Assembly: GCA_964019135.1 (NCBI GenBank)
Contig: CAXHSH010000379.1
Location: 434,001 to 498,000 of the forward strand
DNA: 64,000 nucleotides
Direction of reading: 5' to 3'
Source: Arenicola marina
Taxonomy: Eukaryota > Annelida > Polychaeta > Arenicolidae
This document shows positions 1 to 10,968 of this stretch, piece by piece. The number at the start of each line of letters is the position of its first letter. Position 1 is the stretch's first letter. The position numbers were made by a program, and so were the translations under genes. The notes beneath the pieces were generated by a model, which saw only the letters and a program-made list of their open reading frames with translations, did no database searches and was not told where the DNA came from.

Positions 1-255
1 GTATGTGTATTTGATACAAAAACATCAATTTACTGCCATGATCGAGTGGAAAACAATATTTTTCCTCCTATGGTAGAAAAATGAGGCAAACTGTAATATT
101 ATTATCATCACACAACTGTTCTTTTGTATAAAGTTATGTAACAGGAAATAACTTCCGCACAACGTTATTTATTCATAGTTACCCGACCTGACTTGACCCT
201 GATTCAATCGCACTGATTGGTTCTTTCTTGCTAGTTGCAATACACAACTATCTAC

Positions 256-264
256 TATAAATAG
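256..264 (+). promoter_or_regulatory. TATA box of the retroelement leader
   Basis: TATAAATAG stands about 30 bp before the sequence CAGTTTGCA, which is where the first copy of an 88-bp repeat begins. The spacing fits a core promoter whose transcript starts near 286-290. It probably belongs to the LTR or 5' region of the gag element downstream. The start site is inferred, not shown. Confidence 0.45.
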
Positions 265-285
265 GCTTTGGCGCGAAACGCCGGC

Positions 286-534
286 AGTTTGCATTGTATG
301 TATCGACAGGGACAGACCGTCCACTGCTCTATCATTGTTAACGTACTTTGACAATGCCATCTGTATTTACAGGTAAGCCTACGTACTTTATTTATGCTAC
401 TAGTATCCATTCTCATTTTATATTTAGAACTCTTATTAGGTATTCGAGTTTGCATTGTATGTATCGACAGGGACAGACCGTCCACTGCTCTATCATTGTT
501 AACGTACTTTGACAATGCCATCTGTATTTACAGG
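286..534 (+). repeat. 88-bp direct duplication (286-373 and 447-534)
   Basis: The same 88 bp appear twice, 161 bp apart, identical by eye. The first copy starts at the predicted transcription start and ends in ACAG followed by GTAAG, a strong splice donor. The second ends in ACAG followed by GAAAT. The 73 bp between the copies are not alike. It may be a duplicated leader exon or an R-like segment of a retroelement. Confidence 0.7.
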
Positions 535-1723
535 AAATAAACCAGTTCAAACCACATGATACGAGTCGCTACAACAATGGCGTCACCGATGGGACTTTAA
601 TTGGCTTTTGGTAATAATAGTTTATGCGAAGCTGTGCCGGCCAGCTCAAAGGCAATACGGTTCCGGGTTTATGAAGTATATTGAAATAACTTTGTTTACC
701 CTTGGATACCTAAATGTAAGACCTTTAATTGTTCCGCATAACTACGTCTCAGCTCACAGTTGACCTTTTACCATGCCAAAATCAACGGCGACCTCGTATT
801 TGTGAGGTAATTGCTCAACTCCGTGTACCGAAGCTGTCATGAGGAACCAGGCCGCCCGATGAGCAGCACTGTGGTGGCAGCGACCGTGTGACGACGGAGT
901 GCATCGTGTCCGGGACAAGCAGACCGCTGACCCTGGACCCCGCTGAGCAGTACCTGTGTTCAGTAAACCGCGCGAACTACCGCCCCCGCAGATCAGACCC
1001 GATTGCGGTCACTGGGTGAAACTCAGTGCATTTCTTCAACAGCTGATACATCACAAAGGCTCTCAGCTCTTCACAACACGGCGAACCTGGACAACGGGAT
1101 CCACTACTGATTAGGAAGCATCCCTAACCGCCATGAGTGAGTGCATATTTTTTTAAACCTGTTATCTTGATTGACAATTTGTGAACGTCCTTTCTGGTGA
1201 CCAGGTGACCAAGTACCGTTTTCTGAAATTGCGGTCATTTTATGTTATCATCAGTAATGAACATTACTTATTGGACTTTTCTATCTCATTAAACGAGAGT
1301 CCCAATGTTCCTTCTCGTATGTTTAGTGAAAGGCGGCAATTCACGGTATGACATGAAGTGAAATGAGTGACTGTGCTATGAATGTGCCATTATTTGTTTT
1401 ATGAGTGTAAATTCTGGTGTTAAATAATATTACAAAGTATATAGAGGCATGAAACTTGCAATGGTAGGTAATTAAGGTGTCAGTGTAAAAACTCGTGTAG
1501 CGTTGTCATTAGTTTAAAGTTACCATCCATACACCTTGTTCATATTCCATTGATCAACAAGTCTAACCCTTTACACCAACTTTACTCATTCAATTGCTTA
1601 CCCCTTTTTCTGATCAGTCACTTTAGTAGTTTTATGACCTAATATAGACCAGCTTGACCTGTCCTTATCTAATGATTGTTGGACAGTATTTCATTTCCGA
1701 CTGACTATATTTGATATTGATAT
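535..1723 (+). other. retroelement leader without genes
   Basis: No coding signal is seen. TGGTGGCAGCG near 872 resembles the primer-binding sites of many gypsy-like elements, so the 5' LTR may end just before it. The remainder to the gag start is AT-rich. The 5' LTR limits cannot be fixed because no second LTR is seen downstream. Confidence 0.35.
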
Positions 1724-3910
1724 TTGGCAGTTGGATACCCAATCGGGGCCATTTTGGGCAAAATGACTTCGCACGAACGTGCACTTTATATTTCTGGTTT
1801 GTCTTCTGACACCTCTGCAAGTGACCTTGAAAACGCTTATGGCGATGTGGGTGATGTAGAGGACATACTTCTTGTTTATGATAGGGAATCTCGCGCCTTT
1901 AAAGGCACAGCATACATTTTATTTAAAAATGCTGAATGTGTACCTAAAGCGGTGTCGGAAGCATCTGGCCGCTCGGTATGTGGTCAAACTCCTATGCTGA
2001 GAATCGCGGGAGCTGAACACGAGCTGCAGATAACTAGATTGCAGGACACCCGCCATGCACAATCCCAATCCCCTGACATTTCATCCAGTGAGTCCACCCA
2101 TCCAGTAAACCCCCCTCATGATCACTTTGTTAAAATCCCGAATTTCTCAGGAGATGCTGGGAAAGGCGAACTAACATATGAACAGTGGAAATATGAAGTT
2201 CGATGTTTGATAACAGAGGGTTATTCAACAGGCTCAATTCTTCAAGCCGTACGGCGCTCGTTGAGAGGTACCGCTGCCCAAGTCATGAGATACCAGGGTG
2301 AGCGGGTAACTGTAGTTGACCTTTTAACAAAGTTTGATGTTATCTTTGGAAACATCCTGTCTCTGGAACAATTGTATCAGGAATTTTATAGTGCCAAACA
2401 AAAATCTAGCGAATCACCAACAATCTGGGGTTGTAGGCTGGAAGAATTACTGTCACAAATAAAAGACAAGGTCGGAGTTAGCGAGCCACTTGCCAAAAGC
2501 ATGCTACGTACCCAGTTTTGGCTGGGACTTGTCAATGAAAAACTCAAAAATGCCACTAGGCATAAATTTGACGCTGGTTTGTCGTACGAAGACTTGGTGA
2601 AAGCCATAAGGACAGCCGAACATGAATATAGCACTTCCAGCAAAGTTTCTGATCGTAACAAAATGATTGCTCCTCAGCAGATAGACACCAATAATGAGGT
2701 ACTCACAAAGTTGTTCCAACTTATAGATCAGGTTGCTAAACTCGAAGTTTCGGTCACTGGGATTTCGAGTAGGGTTCGCTATTTGGAACAAAGGGGGCCT
2801 CAACAGGCATCCTACGGACCTGGCGAAAAACGTTCCCCCCACAAACAAGTGGTTAAGTGCACCAGATGCGAAAGAAGGGGACATGATGTATCAAAATGTC
2901 GAGCAAAGATACACATTAACGGTTTTCCTTTAAACCAAGAGGCACCCGTGTCGGAGGGAGGAACACGGAGTGCGTTAGGAACACATCCACATTAAATCTC
3001 CCTAAAGTAGATCTCTTCGGAAAATCGAATTTAGTAGAAATTCAAATTGAAAATGTCTCATGCCAAGCTCTCCTTGACACAGGGTCACAAGTAACCACGG
3101 TTGCAAAATGGTTTGTACAAGAAAATCTGGCTACTGAAATATTACCATTGGATGCGTTTTTGAACATTGAGGGAGCGGGTGGACAATCCATAATATATGA
3201 CGGAGTCGTCAATGTAAACGTTGAAATCCCAGATACCGTGTTTGGTGAATCCTTGGTAATCCCAACTCCTGTGTTAGTGGTCCCTGATACTACCTACAAC
3301 TCTTCTGTCCCAGTTATCATTGGCACAAACGTTATAAATCGAATCATAGAAGTTACTGGGGATGTGACAGTGAACGTCCAAGAATGGCATCGTGCTATAC
3401 AAAGCTGTCAGATGAGGCAAAAATCCATCGATCATGATGGTAAGGTGGGCACTGTACAATGTCACAAACAAGTGATTATCCCTGGTGAAAGTAAAATGCT
3501 AATACATGGTATCATTAGGGCTGGTCCAGTAGGCAACATTTTGACGGTGAGCGAGGACGGTGATTACCCCACGCTGCCTAACGGCCTAACACTTGTACCA
3601 ACCCTACAGTCTGTCGTCAGCCACTCTTCATCTGCCTCCAGGGTTGGTGTAGAAATACATAACTTGACTAACAAAGTAATAACCATCCCAGCTAAAACAA
3701 CTGTAGCCGAATTGAGGCAAGTTACTATGGTGCCTACTGTTCCCCAAGTAAAGGCATTTTGCCAAAACAATACTGATGCAATCAAGGAGGTAAACTCAAA
3801 TTCTGTTGTTGATCATTTTGACCTTCAACATCTCAAAGCCGATGAAAATGGCACACAACTACCATTATACGCAAAGATCGAAGGTCTAGCTAGTTTTTTC
3901 GATTTTTGAC
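1724..3910 (+). mobile_element. fossil gypsy-like gag with N-terminal RRM, plus protease region
   Basis: The gag-like protein (1,724-2,995, 423 aa) has an RNA-recognition motif near residues 20-95 (RNP-type ALYISGL and AFKGTAYILF). A PNMA/gypsy-type gag core follows near 135-310, then one CCHC knuckle (CTRCERRGHDVSKC) near the end. An aspartic-protease-like stretch (3,001-3,909) carries the LLDTGSQ motif. No reverse transcriptase, integrase or 3' LTR follows, because unrelated repeat DNA begins at about 3,910. It is an incomplete fossil of Ty3/gypsy kinship. An RRM fused ahead of gag is unusual. A host-adopted gag gene is possible but not supported by anything else here. Confidence 0.75.
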
Positions 3911-5250
3911 GAATTTTCTAAGTTAGAGGGAATTTGTATACTTTATCATTGGGCAAATCTTCGGTTGCCATGGAAACGAAACTGAGACACGCGTTTGCCG
4001 TCAGCCTACCCTGAGTCTCTTATACTCATCCACATCTAGCACTGTGGTAAAGCAAAGTGAGATTGCATAAACGGAAGTACGTCATATTGAAGAAAGTTTG
4101 ATTATCTCCATAGGGTCCCATGTTAAACGCGTTCGACTATATACCGAAAAGTTACAGGGCTATGTCGCCTTGTTTATAGTTAATGGCTCACCCTACTACT
4201 ATCCATCTACAACTGAAAGCATAGAGCGATGGCTTCAATAGGACGCCCTTGGGAGCCCCTGCAAGCACCAAAAATCCCTATCTTTCACAATGGGGAAAAT
4301 TTTGACAATTTCCTGTGACGTCATTTCCGGGTCGAATCACACAGGCAATGGACAACCTCTGCTGGGTACCGTCTTACAGTACGTAAATTTTTTGTGTACC
4401 GTTTGAAAAAGGTACTTCTGAATTATGCGACAAAATGTGACTGTAATGATAAAGGATTGAGGTTTTTAACATGGAGATTGCCATAGAGAATTTTGCGCCA
4501 GCTCTAGAATCGGAAGTAAGATAGGAACATACCGTTTTTATGTTACAAGCAAACATAGGACCACATTTGACGCAAGATGAGTCCACTCGCAGTTTTTTGT
4601 GATTTTTTTTCCGATTTTTGGCGATTTTTTTAATGTACCGGAAGTGACGTCACCGTGACGTCATAGCACGTATTCGCGAAATCTCAGATTTCACAAAACC
4701 TATTGTCATCCATATTTCTATGACGTGTTAGAGGCATAGAGTGATATCTTTAACCGAAATGGGTCAAACTATAGAAAAGCCGTTCAAGGACATATTTTGC
4801 GTTTTTCGAAAAACATAAAATGACGTTTTCCTCGAAAATGAATATGACGCGTCAAAAAGTGAACAATGTACGAAAGTTGCGCCGTATCTAGTAGCACGTT
4901 ATGAAAGTTATCCGACGTCTCTAGCTCTAATATTAACGGAGATATGCGCGTTTTACGTTATATTTTCAAAAAATCGCTGTGACCTTGACCTTTGACCTAC
5001 ATACACCGTTAACGAACTTAGCCTCTCAATTTTTCATATCTATCTCTAGGTGAAATATAACATTCCTACATGTAACCGTGCGCCCTACAATGCGCTGACA
5101 AACAAACAAACCAACAAACAAACAGACAAACTAATTTACAAACCGAACATAGTACTATACTGACAGAAGTTTTCAACTTCTGTCAGTAACAAATAAATTT
5201 ACAAACCGAACATAGTACTATACTGACAGAAGTTTTCAACTTCTGTCAGT
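3911..5250. other. anonymous repetitive DNA
   Basis: No gene is seen. The stretch holds runs such as TTTTTTGTGATTTTTTTT, several TGACGTCA-like sites, and an ACAAACAAAC-rich tract that leads into two hairpin units. It starts where the gag-protease fossil ends and stops exactly where the Harbinger Myb-like coding sequence begins. It therefore looks like one inserted element or a junction between two elements. Its family is not recognised. Confidence 0.4.
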
Positions 5251-5251
5251 A
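5135..5251. repeat. 63-bp tandem duplication with perfect hairpins
   Basis: Two copies of a 63-bp unit each carry a perfect palindrome with 14-bp arms and a 3-nt loop. The first is at 5,158-5,188, with arm TACTGACAGAAGTT. The second is at 5,221-5,251. The palindromes would fold as DNA cruciforms or RNA hairpins. They probably mark the end of the repeat to the left. Confidence 0.8.
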
Positions 5252-5694
5252 ATAAATGGAACCAGCTGAAGAAACGTTACCGTGAGGTAAAGGATCATAA
5301 CCACAAGACAGGCAATGACCGGAAAGTGTTCAAGTATGAAGGTGATTTTGACAATCTGTACGGCGATAAATCCTCTACTAGACCCAAAGTTACGTTGGAT
5401 TCTTCGGCAACAATTGTTATCAATGACAACCAGTCGTCAGAATGTGACAGTGAGTCTGTGGCAGAAAATGCTTGTAGTTCAACAGGAAGTCGTACATCTA
5501 CCCCTTCTCCACAACCGAACAAGCAAAAGAGGAAGCAGTCTACAAGTGACAAGCAGGTATCGATAATGGAAAAAATGCTCAAACTATCGCAGACGATGGC
5601 CCATGAAGCTGCTGAAAGAGAAAGAGCTAAAGTCGCCCAAATGGATAGATTTCTGGACCTGTATCAGGAATCTGTGCGGAGCAAGAAAGACTAA
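5251..5694 (+). CDS. Myb/SANT-like Harbinger accessory protein, 5'-truncated
   Basis: PIF/Harbinger transposons usually carry a second gene encoding a Myb/SANT-like DNA-binding protein that helps the transposase bind the ends. This reading frame starts inside that domain (KWNQLKKRYREVKDHN, then GNDRKVFKYEGDFDNLYGDK). A Ser/Thr-rich low-complexity segment and a C-terminal predicted helix rich in E, R and K (to SKKD) follow. The N-terminal half of the domain is missing: the frame is open only to 5,227, inside the hairpin repeat, and no upstream exon was found. It converges with the transposase gene on the other strand, as expected of this superfamily. Probably non-functional because of the lost start. 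Confidence 0.65.
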   Translation, partial: NKWNQLKKRYREVKDHNHKTGNDRKVFKYEGDFDNLYGDKSSTRPKVTLDSSATIVINDNQSSECDSESVAENACSSTGSRTSTPSPQPNKQKRKQSTSDKQVSIMEKMLKLSQTMAHEAAERERAKVAQMDRFLDLYQESVRSKKD

Positions 5695-6604
5695 ACCTGG
5701 ATAAAAAGCTGTGTTCCTGCAGTTCCCATGTAGCATATAAGAGTGACATTAACACTTGTATGTGTTTTTATTTGGGATTTTATGGACAGCAGATCTGTAA
5801 TATTACTTTTGTATCTGACGAGAGAGCCATTTCATTTTCATTCCCTTTGTGAATTTAATTTGATAATTTGTCCTTGTAGTGCACGTTTACATGAATCGTC
5901 CAGCAATATTCATAAAGCGGCACAATAGCCATGTGATAATTTATCAGAATGTAGACATGGCAAGTTGCTGGTTGTCCTACAGGTTTTAAAAAGTGTTGCT
6001 TACGAATATTATTGGCAACGTTGGAGTCTGTTTTAGTTGTATCGATCCCATTCCAGTCTGTCCGCTAGACTTACTGCAAATGCTAATACACCTGTATTGG
6101 AGTTCTTATTTACTTGAACATCAAGGAGATGTTAAGTTAACCAAGGTACGTTTAAGTACATGCGGCCAAATATTGTCGAAGTTTTGTGTTTCATGTTGAT
6201 CAGTCAGATTCTCAGGCAAATCTTTAGTTAGCCTTATTTAATGGATATTTTATTTGCATTCAAGCGTATTCAATGTGGGCAGGTTTACTGCTATTTAATT
6301 TAATTTACGTGAGTGCGCTTAATGTATTTGAAAGTAACGCAGAAGCGTTGCGGAGTTATTTCCGTCCATGGATGACAAGTTTTTTTTCAGGCTGCTGTTT
6401 CGTTTTGTTACATGTAGCAGGCTACATGTTATGACAAGAATAAAAAACATAATACCATCCAGCTATGTGATATATTTCTTACGAACATTTGATGCTTAAT
6501 ATCTCATGAAAACGTTCGCCTTCAGGAGTAATTTGAGTGTGAAACATACAATCAATCAGATACATTTACTGCGCAACACACCTACTGCCCCACGAGTCAC
6601 ATAT
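5695..6604. other. region between the convergent Harbinger genes
   Basis: About 900 bp separate the stop codons of the Myb-like gene and the transposase. AATAAA-like motifs near 6,440 could serve the upstream gene. Short open frames here have no recognisable content. Confidence 0.4.
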
Positions 6605-8709
6605 TCAACGCAGCCTTGCCGCCAGAAGATTCCTTAAAGCCACACCGTCTCCCGCGTTGCGTTCCCTGGCGACGAAATCGTCATCGGGAACTTCTTCATC
6701 TGCGACAAAACAGTCTTCCAATTCGTCTCCAGTTAAGACACACAAATTGTGCAAGATGCAGGCACTATGAATCACCATGGCGATTGCTTGTGAATCATAG
6801 AGATGAACTCTCAATAGTCTTCGAAATCGTCCCTTTAGCTGTCCAATGCTTCTTTCCACAACCTGTCTAATGCCTGATACGCGACGGTTGAACATGCGCT
6901 GTTGTGCAGTGAGCTGACCATTATCCTTGTATGGAGCTACCAACCAGTTCCTTACAGGGTAAGCAGAATCTCCTATGATAAACATATCTGGAGCAAACAT
7001 CATTCCTTCTTCAGCCTGTATGTAAAGCTGGCTGTTCCGGAGCACTCTCGCATCGTGGGTACAGCCTGACCAACCAACGAAGCTGTTCGTGATCAGCATC
7101 CGGTTGTCCACCACTACCTGTTAAATATAACCCATAAGTTACATTATAATACATGACATTCAATATGTTAGTGACTAATAAGTCACATTGTAATAAACAA
7201 TCACTATCGGTAGGTGCATGAGCATAACGCCCACACGGTTATAATTGTACATGCCACGTCCATTTTCCTATTGCTAAACCAATTTTTGCTATGTTTCATT
7301 CTGGGTGTCCTGTTGTCTGTGACTTCTCGGGTATTTAAGTAAAAACTGCTAATACATGTATAGAAGTATACCTGCAATTGCATAGATGGGAAGCCCTTTC
7401 TGTTTATGTAGTCTTGATCCTTTTCCACGCAGTGTGCCAATCTCACATGGGTCCCATCGATAAATCCTACAACACCAGCTATGCCTGAGTCCTGTTCAAC
7501 CTCCCGTGAGACTGCCTGTTGGCGTTGTCGATCTGGCCACTGAATTGTCTGAAACGAGAATATAAACGTGAATGTGATATTGTTATTTATAATGTCGCCA
7601 TCAATTAATTTCACGATATATAGTTCCCCCTCGTGGAAAGATAACATTCAGAATAATGTGGAATATATTGATTGATAAATACCACTGTAATTACAGAACA
7701 ATCCATCGCACAACTTGAAAATATGCTGTATAACGTTATCATGGTCATGTCATGGAAAGCCAGCATTTGCAATATCCAGGACAAATTGTGTTCCAAAACA
7801 AGTCTTACATTGGAAAGATTGGTGCAGAATGCTCTCATCACTCTGTACAGGATTGTGTGTACAGTGGACTTTGACAAGCCAAATGTCAAGGATACCTCCC
7901 TCATACTTTCTTGGTTACTCATGTACCAAATAAAAATTAAAAGCTGCTTTGTGGGGTTCACTTCCCCGCGTTCCAGAAACATTCTCTGTAGGTTGGGTCC
8001 AATCTGCTGCAGAATGTTCTCGAAAGTGTTCCTTGAGATGCGATAATGCATCTTAAAATCAACCAAGTTGAAGAGTGGTACAACCATTTCCGCATATCCT
8101 GAAATTAGGCCATTTGATCATCATACATGCATTCAAACATTTCCAGGACAAGAAACAAAATTGCCTGTAATCTTTAATAACATATTTCTACACATGCCAT
8201 TCTTCCCCTGTGTAACAGTAAGTCAGACAACAGTGTCCAAAACATTTTCCCAAAATATTTGGAAAATGATAAGTGTAGCCTGTAGGGGAAAAATTGCTGC
8301 ATGAGCAGCTTTAAATGACACATTCATGCAGCAATCCACAATTTGATTTGTGCATGGTCATCAGCCCCTTGTCCCTCTTCTATGAAGGTCTGCCATGGGG
8401 TTGAACTTTTAAGGAAAAGGCCATGCTGATAATTATATGGTCTATTTGAAGCTGTAGTGGGTAGGGTAGTAATATGTAGGCCGCTTTTAGACTATATAGT
8501 AAGCTTATATTGCCATTAGGCCTAGTGGTCTTTATCACAGTTGTAATGTGGAAATCATATTTACCGTGTATCTTGGGAACGCTGTCCCTCCTTTCTTGTC
8601 CGCTGAATGTGCACATCGCACTTAGCATGTGTCTTATTTGAGCAGCCGCCGCATCGCCTTCAGTGTTGAATACTTCCCGCAAGAACCCAAAAGTTGTTAT
8701 TTCCGCCAT
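6605..8709 (-). CDS. PIF/Harbinger transposase (HARBI1-like), four exons
   Basis: This is the DDE nuclease that cuts and moves a Harbinger transposon. Four minus-strand exons fit: 8,709-8,565, 8,098-7,809, 7,548-7,372 and 7,117-6,605. All introns are GT-AG and the phases close to 374 aa. Catalytic residues are placed as expected: D176 (GFIDGTHV), D226 (GCTHDARV) and E292 (VVERSIGQLKGRF), with IIGDSAYP between them. The helix-turn-helix region (LTFGLSKSTVHTILYRVMRA) lies in exon 2. The start at 8,709 opens a plausible N-terminus, and exon 1 joins as KIHG-YAEMVVPLF. No stop or frameshift is seen. It would be competent if expressed, although its Myb partner is truncated. The length is close to vertebrate HARBI1 (about 350 aa). 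Confidence 0.88.
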
Positions 8710-8811
8710 GGCACAGATTGACGATTGTCAACCCTTTTCGACTATCCCGCGTTCGGCATAAAGCTGTAATGCGCAGGCGCAATGGCGAAATCTAGGTCAA
8801 GAAATAGTCGA

Positions 8812-9963
8812 CTAGCTGTCGCTTGCGAACGAGGCCCAGGTGGCTTCAAAGCCGGACACAATATTGCTCTGAGTAAACGAGGCGTCATAGACCTGTTTGA
8901 CGAGGCGACAAAAAGTTTTCTTTCCGACAACATGGCTAGGATCCTCTGACATGTACTCCGAACAAGCTTTGTTAAATTTTGCCTTGAACGGCCCAAACAC
9001 GCACCTATCGAGGGGACATAGGTAGTGTGTACTGTGAGGGGGGAAAGTCAAAACTAAAATGTCGTTCGCCTGCGCCTTCTCCAGCAGCTCCAGGGTCTCG
9101 TGGGAGCTATGGGAGTCCCAAATGAGAATTTGAGGCCTTTCTGGGCCACACGACTTCAAATAACACTCTTCAAACCACTCGGTGGCCAGCACACTCTCCA
9201 TCCATGAATTTGATTGGTAGGCGAAGACTGATCCATCCGGCGCGTCTTGCGTGATGAAAGAACCCAGGCGCTTCCGTGTCTTGCCCTTCACGATGAAAAG
9301 AGGCGGCATCGCCGTGCCAGCCGCATTCACCGACGCCATCATCGTGATGTTTTCGCGTGTGCTCGCCACCCGTCCTGGGACGCTCTTAGCCCCGGCGCGA
9401 GCACAGACTCGTGTGGGCATATGGCCTAGGCTGATGCCAGTCTCGTCGGCATTCCAAACGAGATGCGGCTTGTTGTTCAGGCCGGAGTCCTCAAGGATAC
9501 TATTTAAGTCCAACAAATACTGGCCGACGACAGGGGGGTTGAGGCCCTTGGCCCGCACCGTAGTTAGGGGCTCCGGTTTGCGTAGTGTGATATCCGGGTG
9601 GCGTTTGAGGAAACCGGACCACCAAAACTTTCCAGGGACACCAGCTTTAAAAGCATAGCATAGTTGTCCAACTTTGTTTTTCAACTGCTCTTTACTGATT
9701 CCAAAACCCTGCTCTGAGGCTGCAATAGCACTAGCAACAACTTCTGCTTCCACCTCCGGTGGCAACACGGTGGATCTGCCAAGTGTGGGTGGCCCAGTTG
9801 CATCGTTCCGAAGATCACCTAGGGTGGATCGTGGGACACCAAAGGCCTTAGCGGCGGCGCTGGCTGACAGACGTGCAACTCGACACGCGTGTAAGGCCTG
9901 GGCAACCTTGCTCTTGTCATACTGACAATAAATGCCTTTGCCTCGGTGAGGCATGATGCACAC
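8812..9963 (-). CDS. pogo/Tigger-type DDD transposase
   Basis: A single open frame of 383 aa with the full plan of a pogo-group Tc1/mariner transposase. A psq-type helix-turn-helix lies near residues 12-55 (LSASAAAKAFGVPRSTLGDL). A CENP-B-type helix-turn-helix region lies near 85-130 (GFGISKEQL, WWSGFLKRHPDITLRKPEPL). The catalytic triad is D173 (NADETGIS), D283 (IWDSHSSH) and D319 (PLDRCVFGPFK). D283 and D319 are 36 apart, as expected. The natural start may be the fourth codon (MPHRGKGIY). No introns or breaks are seen. CENP-B and jerky-like host genes derive from this family, but transposon context and an intact triad favour a mobile element. Its terminal repeats were not found. Confidence 0.9.
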   Translation of the reverse strand: MCIMPHRGKGIYCQYDKSKVAQALHACRVARLSASAAAKAFGVPRSTLGDLRNDATGPPTLGRSTVLPPEVEAEVVASAIAASEQGFGISKEQLKNKVGQLCYAFKAGVPGKFWWSGFLKRHPDITLRKPEPLTTVRAKGLNPPVVGQYLLDLNSILEDSGLNNKPHLVWNADETGISLGHMPTRVCARAGAKSVPGRVASTRENITMMASVNAAGTAMPPLFIVKGKTRKRLGSFITQDAPDGSVFAYQSNSWMESVLATEWFEECYLKSCGPERPQILIWDSHSSHETLELLEKAQANDILVLTFPPHSTHYLCPLDRCVFGPFKAKFNKACSEYMSEDPSHVVGKKTFCRLVKQVYDASFTQSNIVSGFEATWASFASDS

Positions 9964-10489
9964 GCTCTACGCTTCCTTAAGGATCGTCATACTTTCCACT
10001 TATTCTAGTACAATTTAAAACTCATGGGCTGCATTTTTTGAGCAGAGCGCGATATGAGCGGAGTAATGGAGTTCCACCTACAAATTACCCGTATGCGGCT
10101 TGAGTGGGTTTTATGCCATTGAAAATAGTTGCACCAGGCAACGTAATCGCTGAAGCATGGCTACTGTAACCTAAATTCCGCTCGAACTACAAGTTCATGC
10201 AGATGCATAGACAACGGATGGATACATTTATTTACCTGTATGCTTGACGGCATTCTATGTATTTCAGAAAATATAGTTGAGATTAAAAGTGACGAAATCA
10301 ACGTACAAAGATAAAAAAAAATCCTACCAAGTCCTTATATTGTTCGTAAAATGTCTGGAATGTCAACTACTGGTTAGAGGCTTCGTTTGCATCTGAGAAC
10401 TAGGCAGTTGTGCAGCGACATCTAGCGTCAATTTACAGCGCCCACCCTCGCGCGCTCATTTCAACATTTGCATGTCAACAAAAAAAGAA
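9964..10489. other. no gene seen
   Basis: This is flanking DNA upstream of the pogo-type transposase. It may contain that element's right end, but no clear inverted repeat with the sequence below 8,812 was found. Confidence 0.4.
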
Positions 10490-10918
10490 GGAGGGAAGTT
10501 CGGCAGGTGAGGAAGGGATGTTCGGCAGCTATATTTCGCTTCCTTTTTGTATATTTCTTTCTTTAAAAGTGACTAAATTTGACGAAAAACTTATCTAAGA
10601 ACAGTAAGGCATAGAAAGGATACAATAATATACACTGATGTGGATGTTAACAAGAGAGAGACTCGATAGTATCTATGTAAACAAATGTTGTCCTGTTAAA
10701 AGGCCGGAATCAGAAATCGGCGGGAAAGGCTGTTTTGAAGATTGATCTAATTTCATTCATGAATATTCAACATATATATTTTTTTCAAACCGAGGTTATC
10801 TAACGGTTGTATGGTCTGATTTAACAACATTCACAACTTATTATCAGAAATACAATTCCGTCAGCTGATCCTAGGGAAATTAAAGAAAACTGAACCTGCC
10901 GAACTTCCCTGACCCTCC
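10490..10918. mobile_element. short non-autonomous element with inverted ends
   Basis: The ends are inverted copies. The left is GGAGGGAAGTTCGGCAGGT from 10,490. The right arm at 10,894-10,918 reads, in reverse complement, GGAGGGTCAGGGAAGTTCGGCAGGT, so it carries a six-base insertion. A second partial copy, GGATGTTCGGCAG, follows the left arm. The 429-bp body is AT-rich and has no coding potential. The size and ends fit a MITE. A target duplication was not identified. Confidence 0.6.
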
Positions 10919-10920
10919 CC

Positions 10921-10968
10921 TAAGTGACACCGTTAACGGGTTTGATAACTTGTTTTAATTGAGTTTAA
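10921..10968 (+). repeat. fragment similar to the LTR at 42.6 kb
   Basis: The stretch beginning TAAGTGACACCGTTAACG and ending TTTTAATTGAGTTT matches 42,577-42,625 with a few changes. The latter lies inside a probable solo LTR. It is therefore a small LTR relic next to the MITE. Confidence 0.5.

Larger units (their letters stand above)
5251..8760. mobile_element. PIF/Harbinger transposon, left end lost
   Basis: The convergent Myb-like and HARBI1-like genes define the element. I could not recognise terminal inverted repeats or a 3-bp target duplication. The left side is cut at the hairpin repeat (5,251) and the right side runs close to the pogo-type element that begins before 8,812. Limits are therefore approximate. 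Confidence 0.6.

Noticed and set aside
5326-5566. Overlapping frames on both strands at the Myb-like gene
   Set aside because: Shadows of the Myb-like coding sequence.
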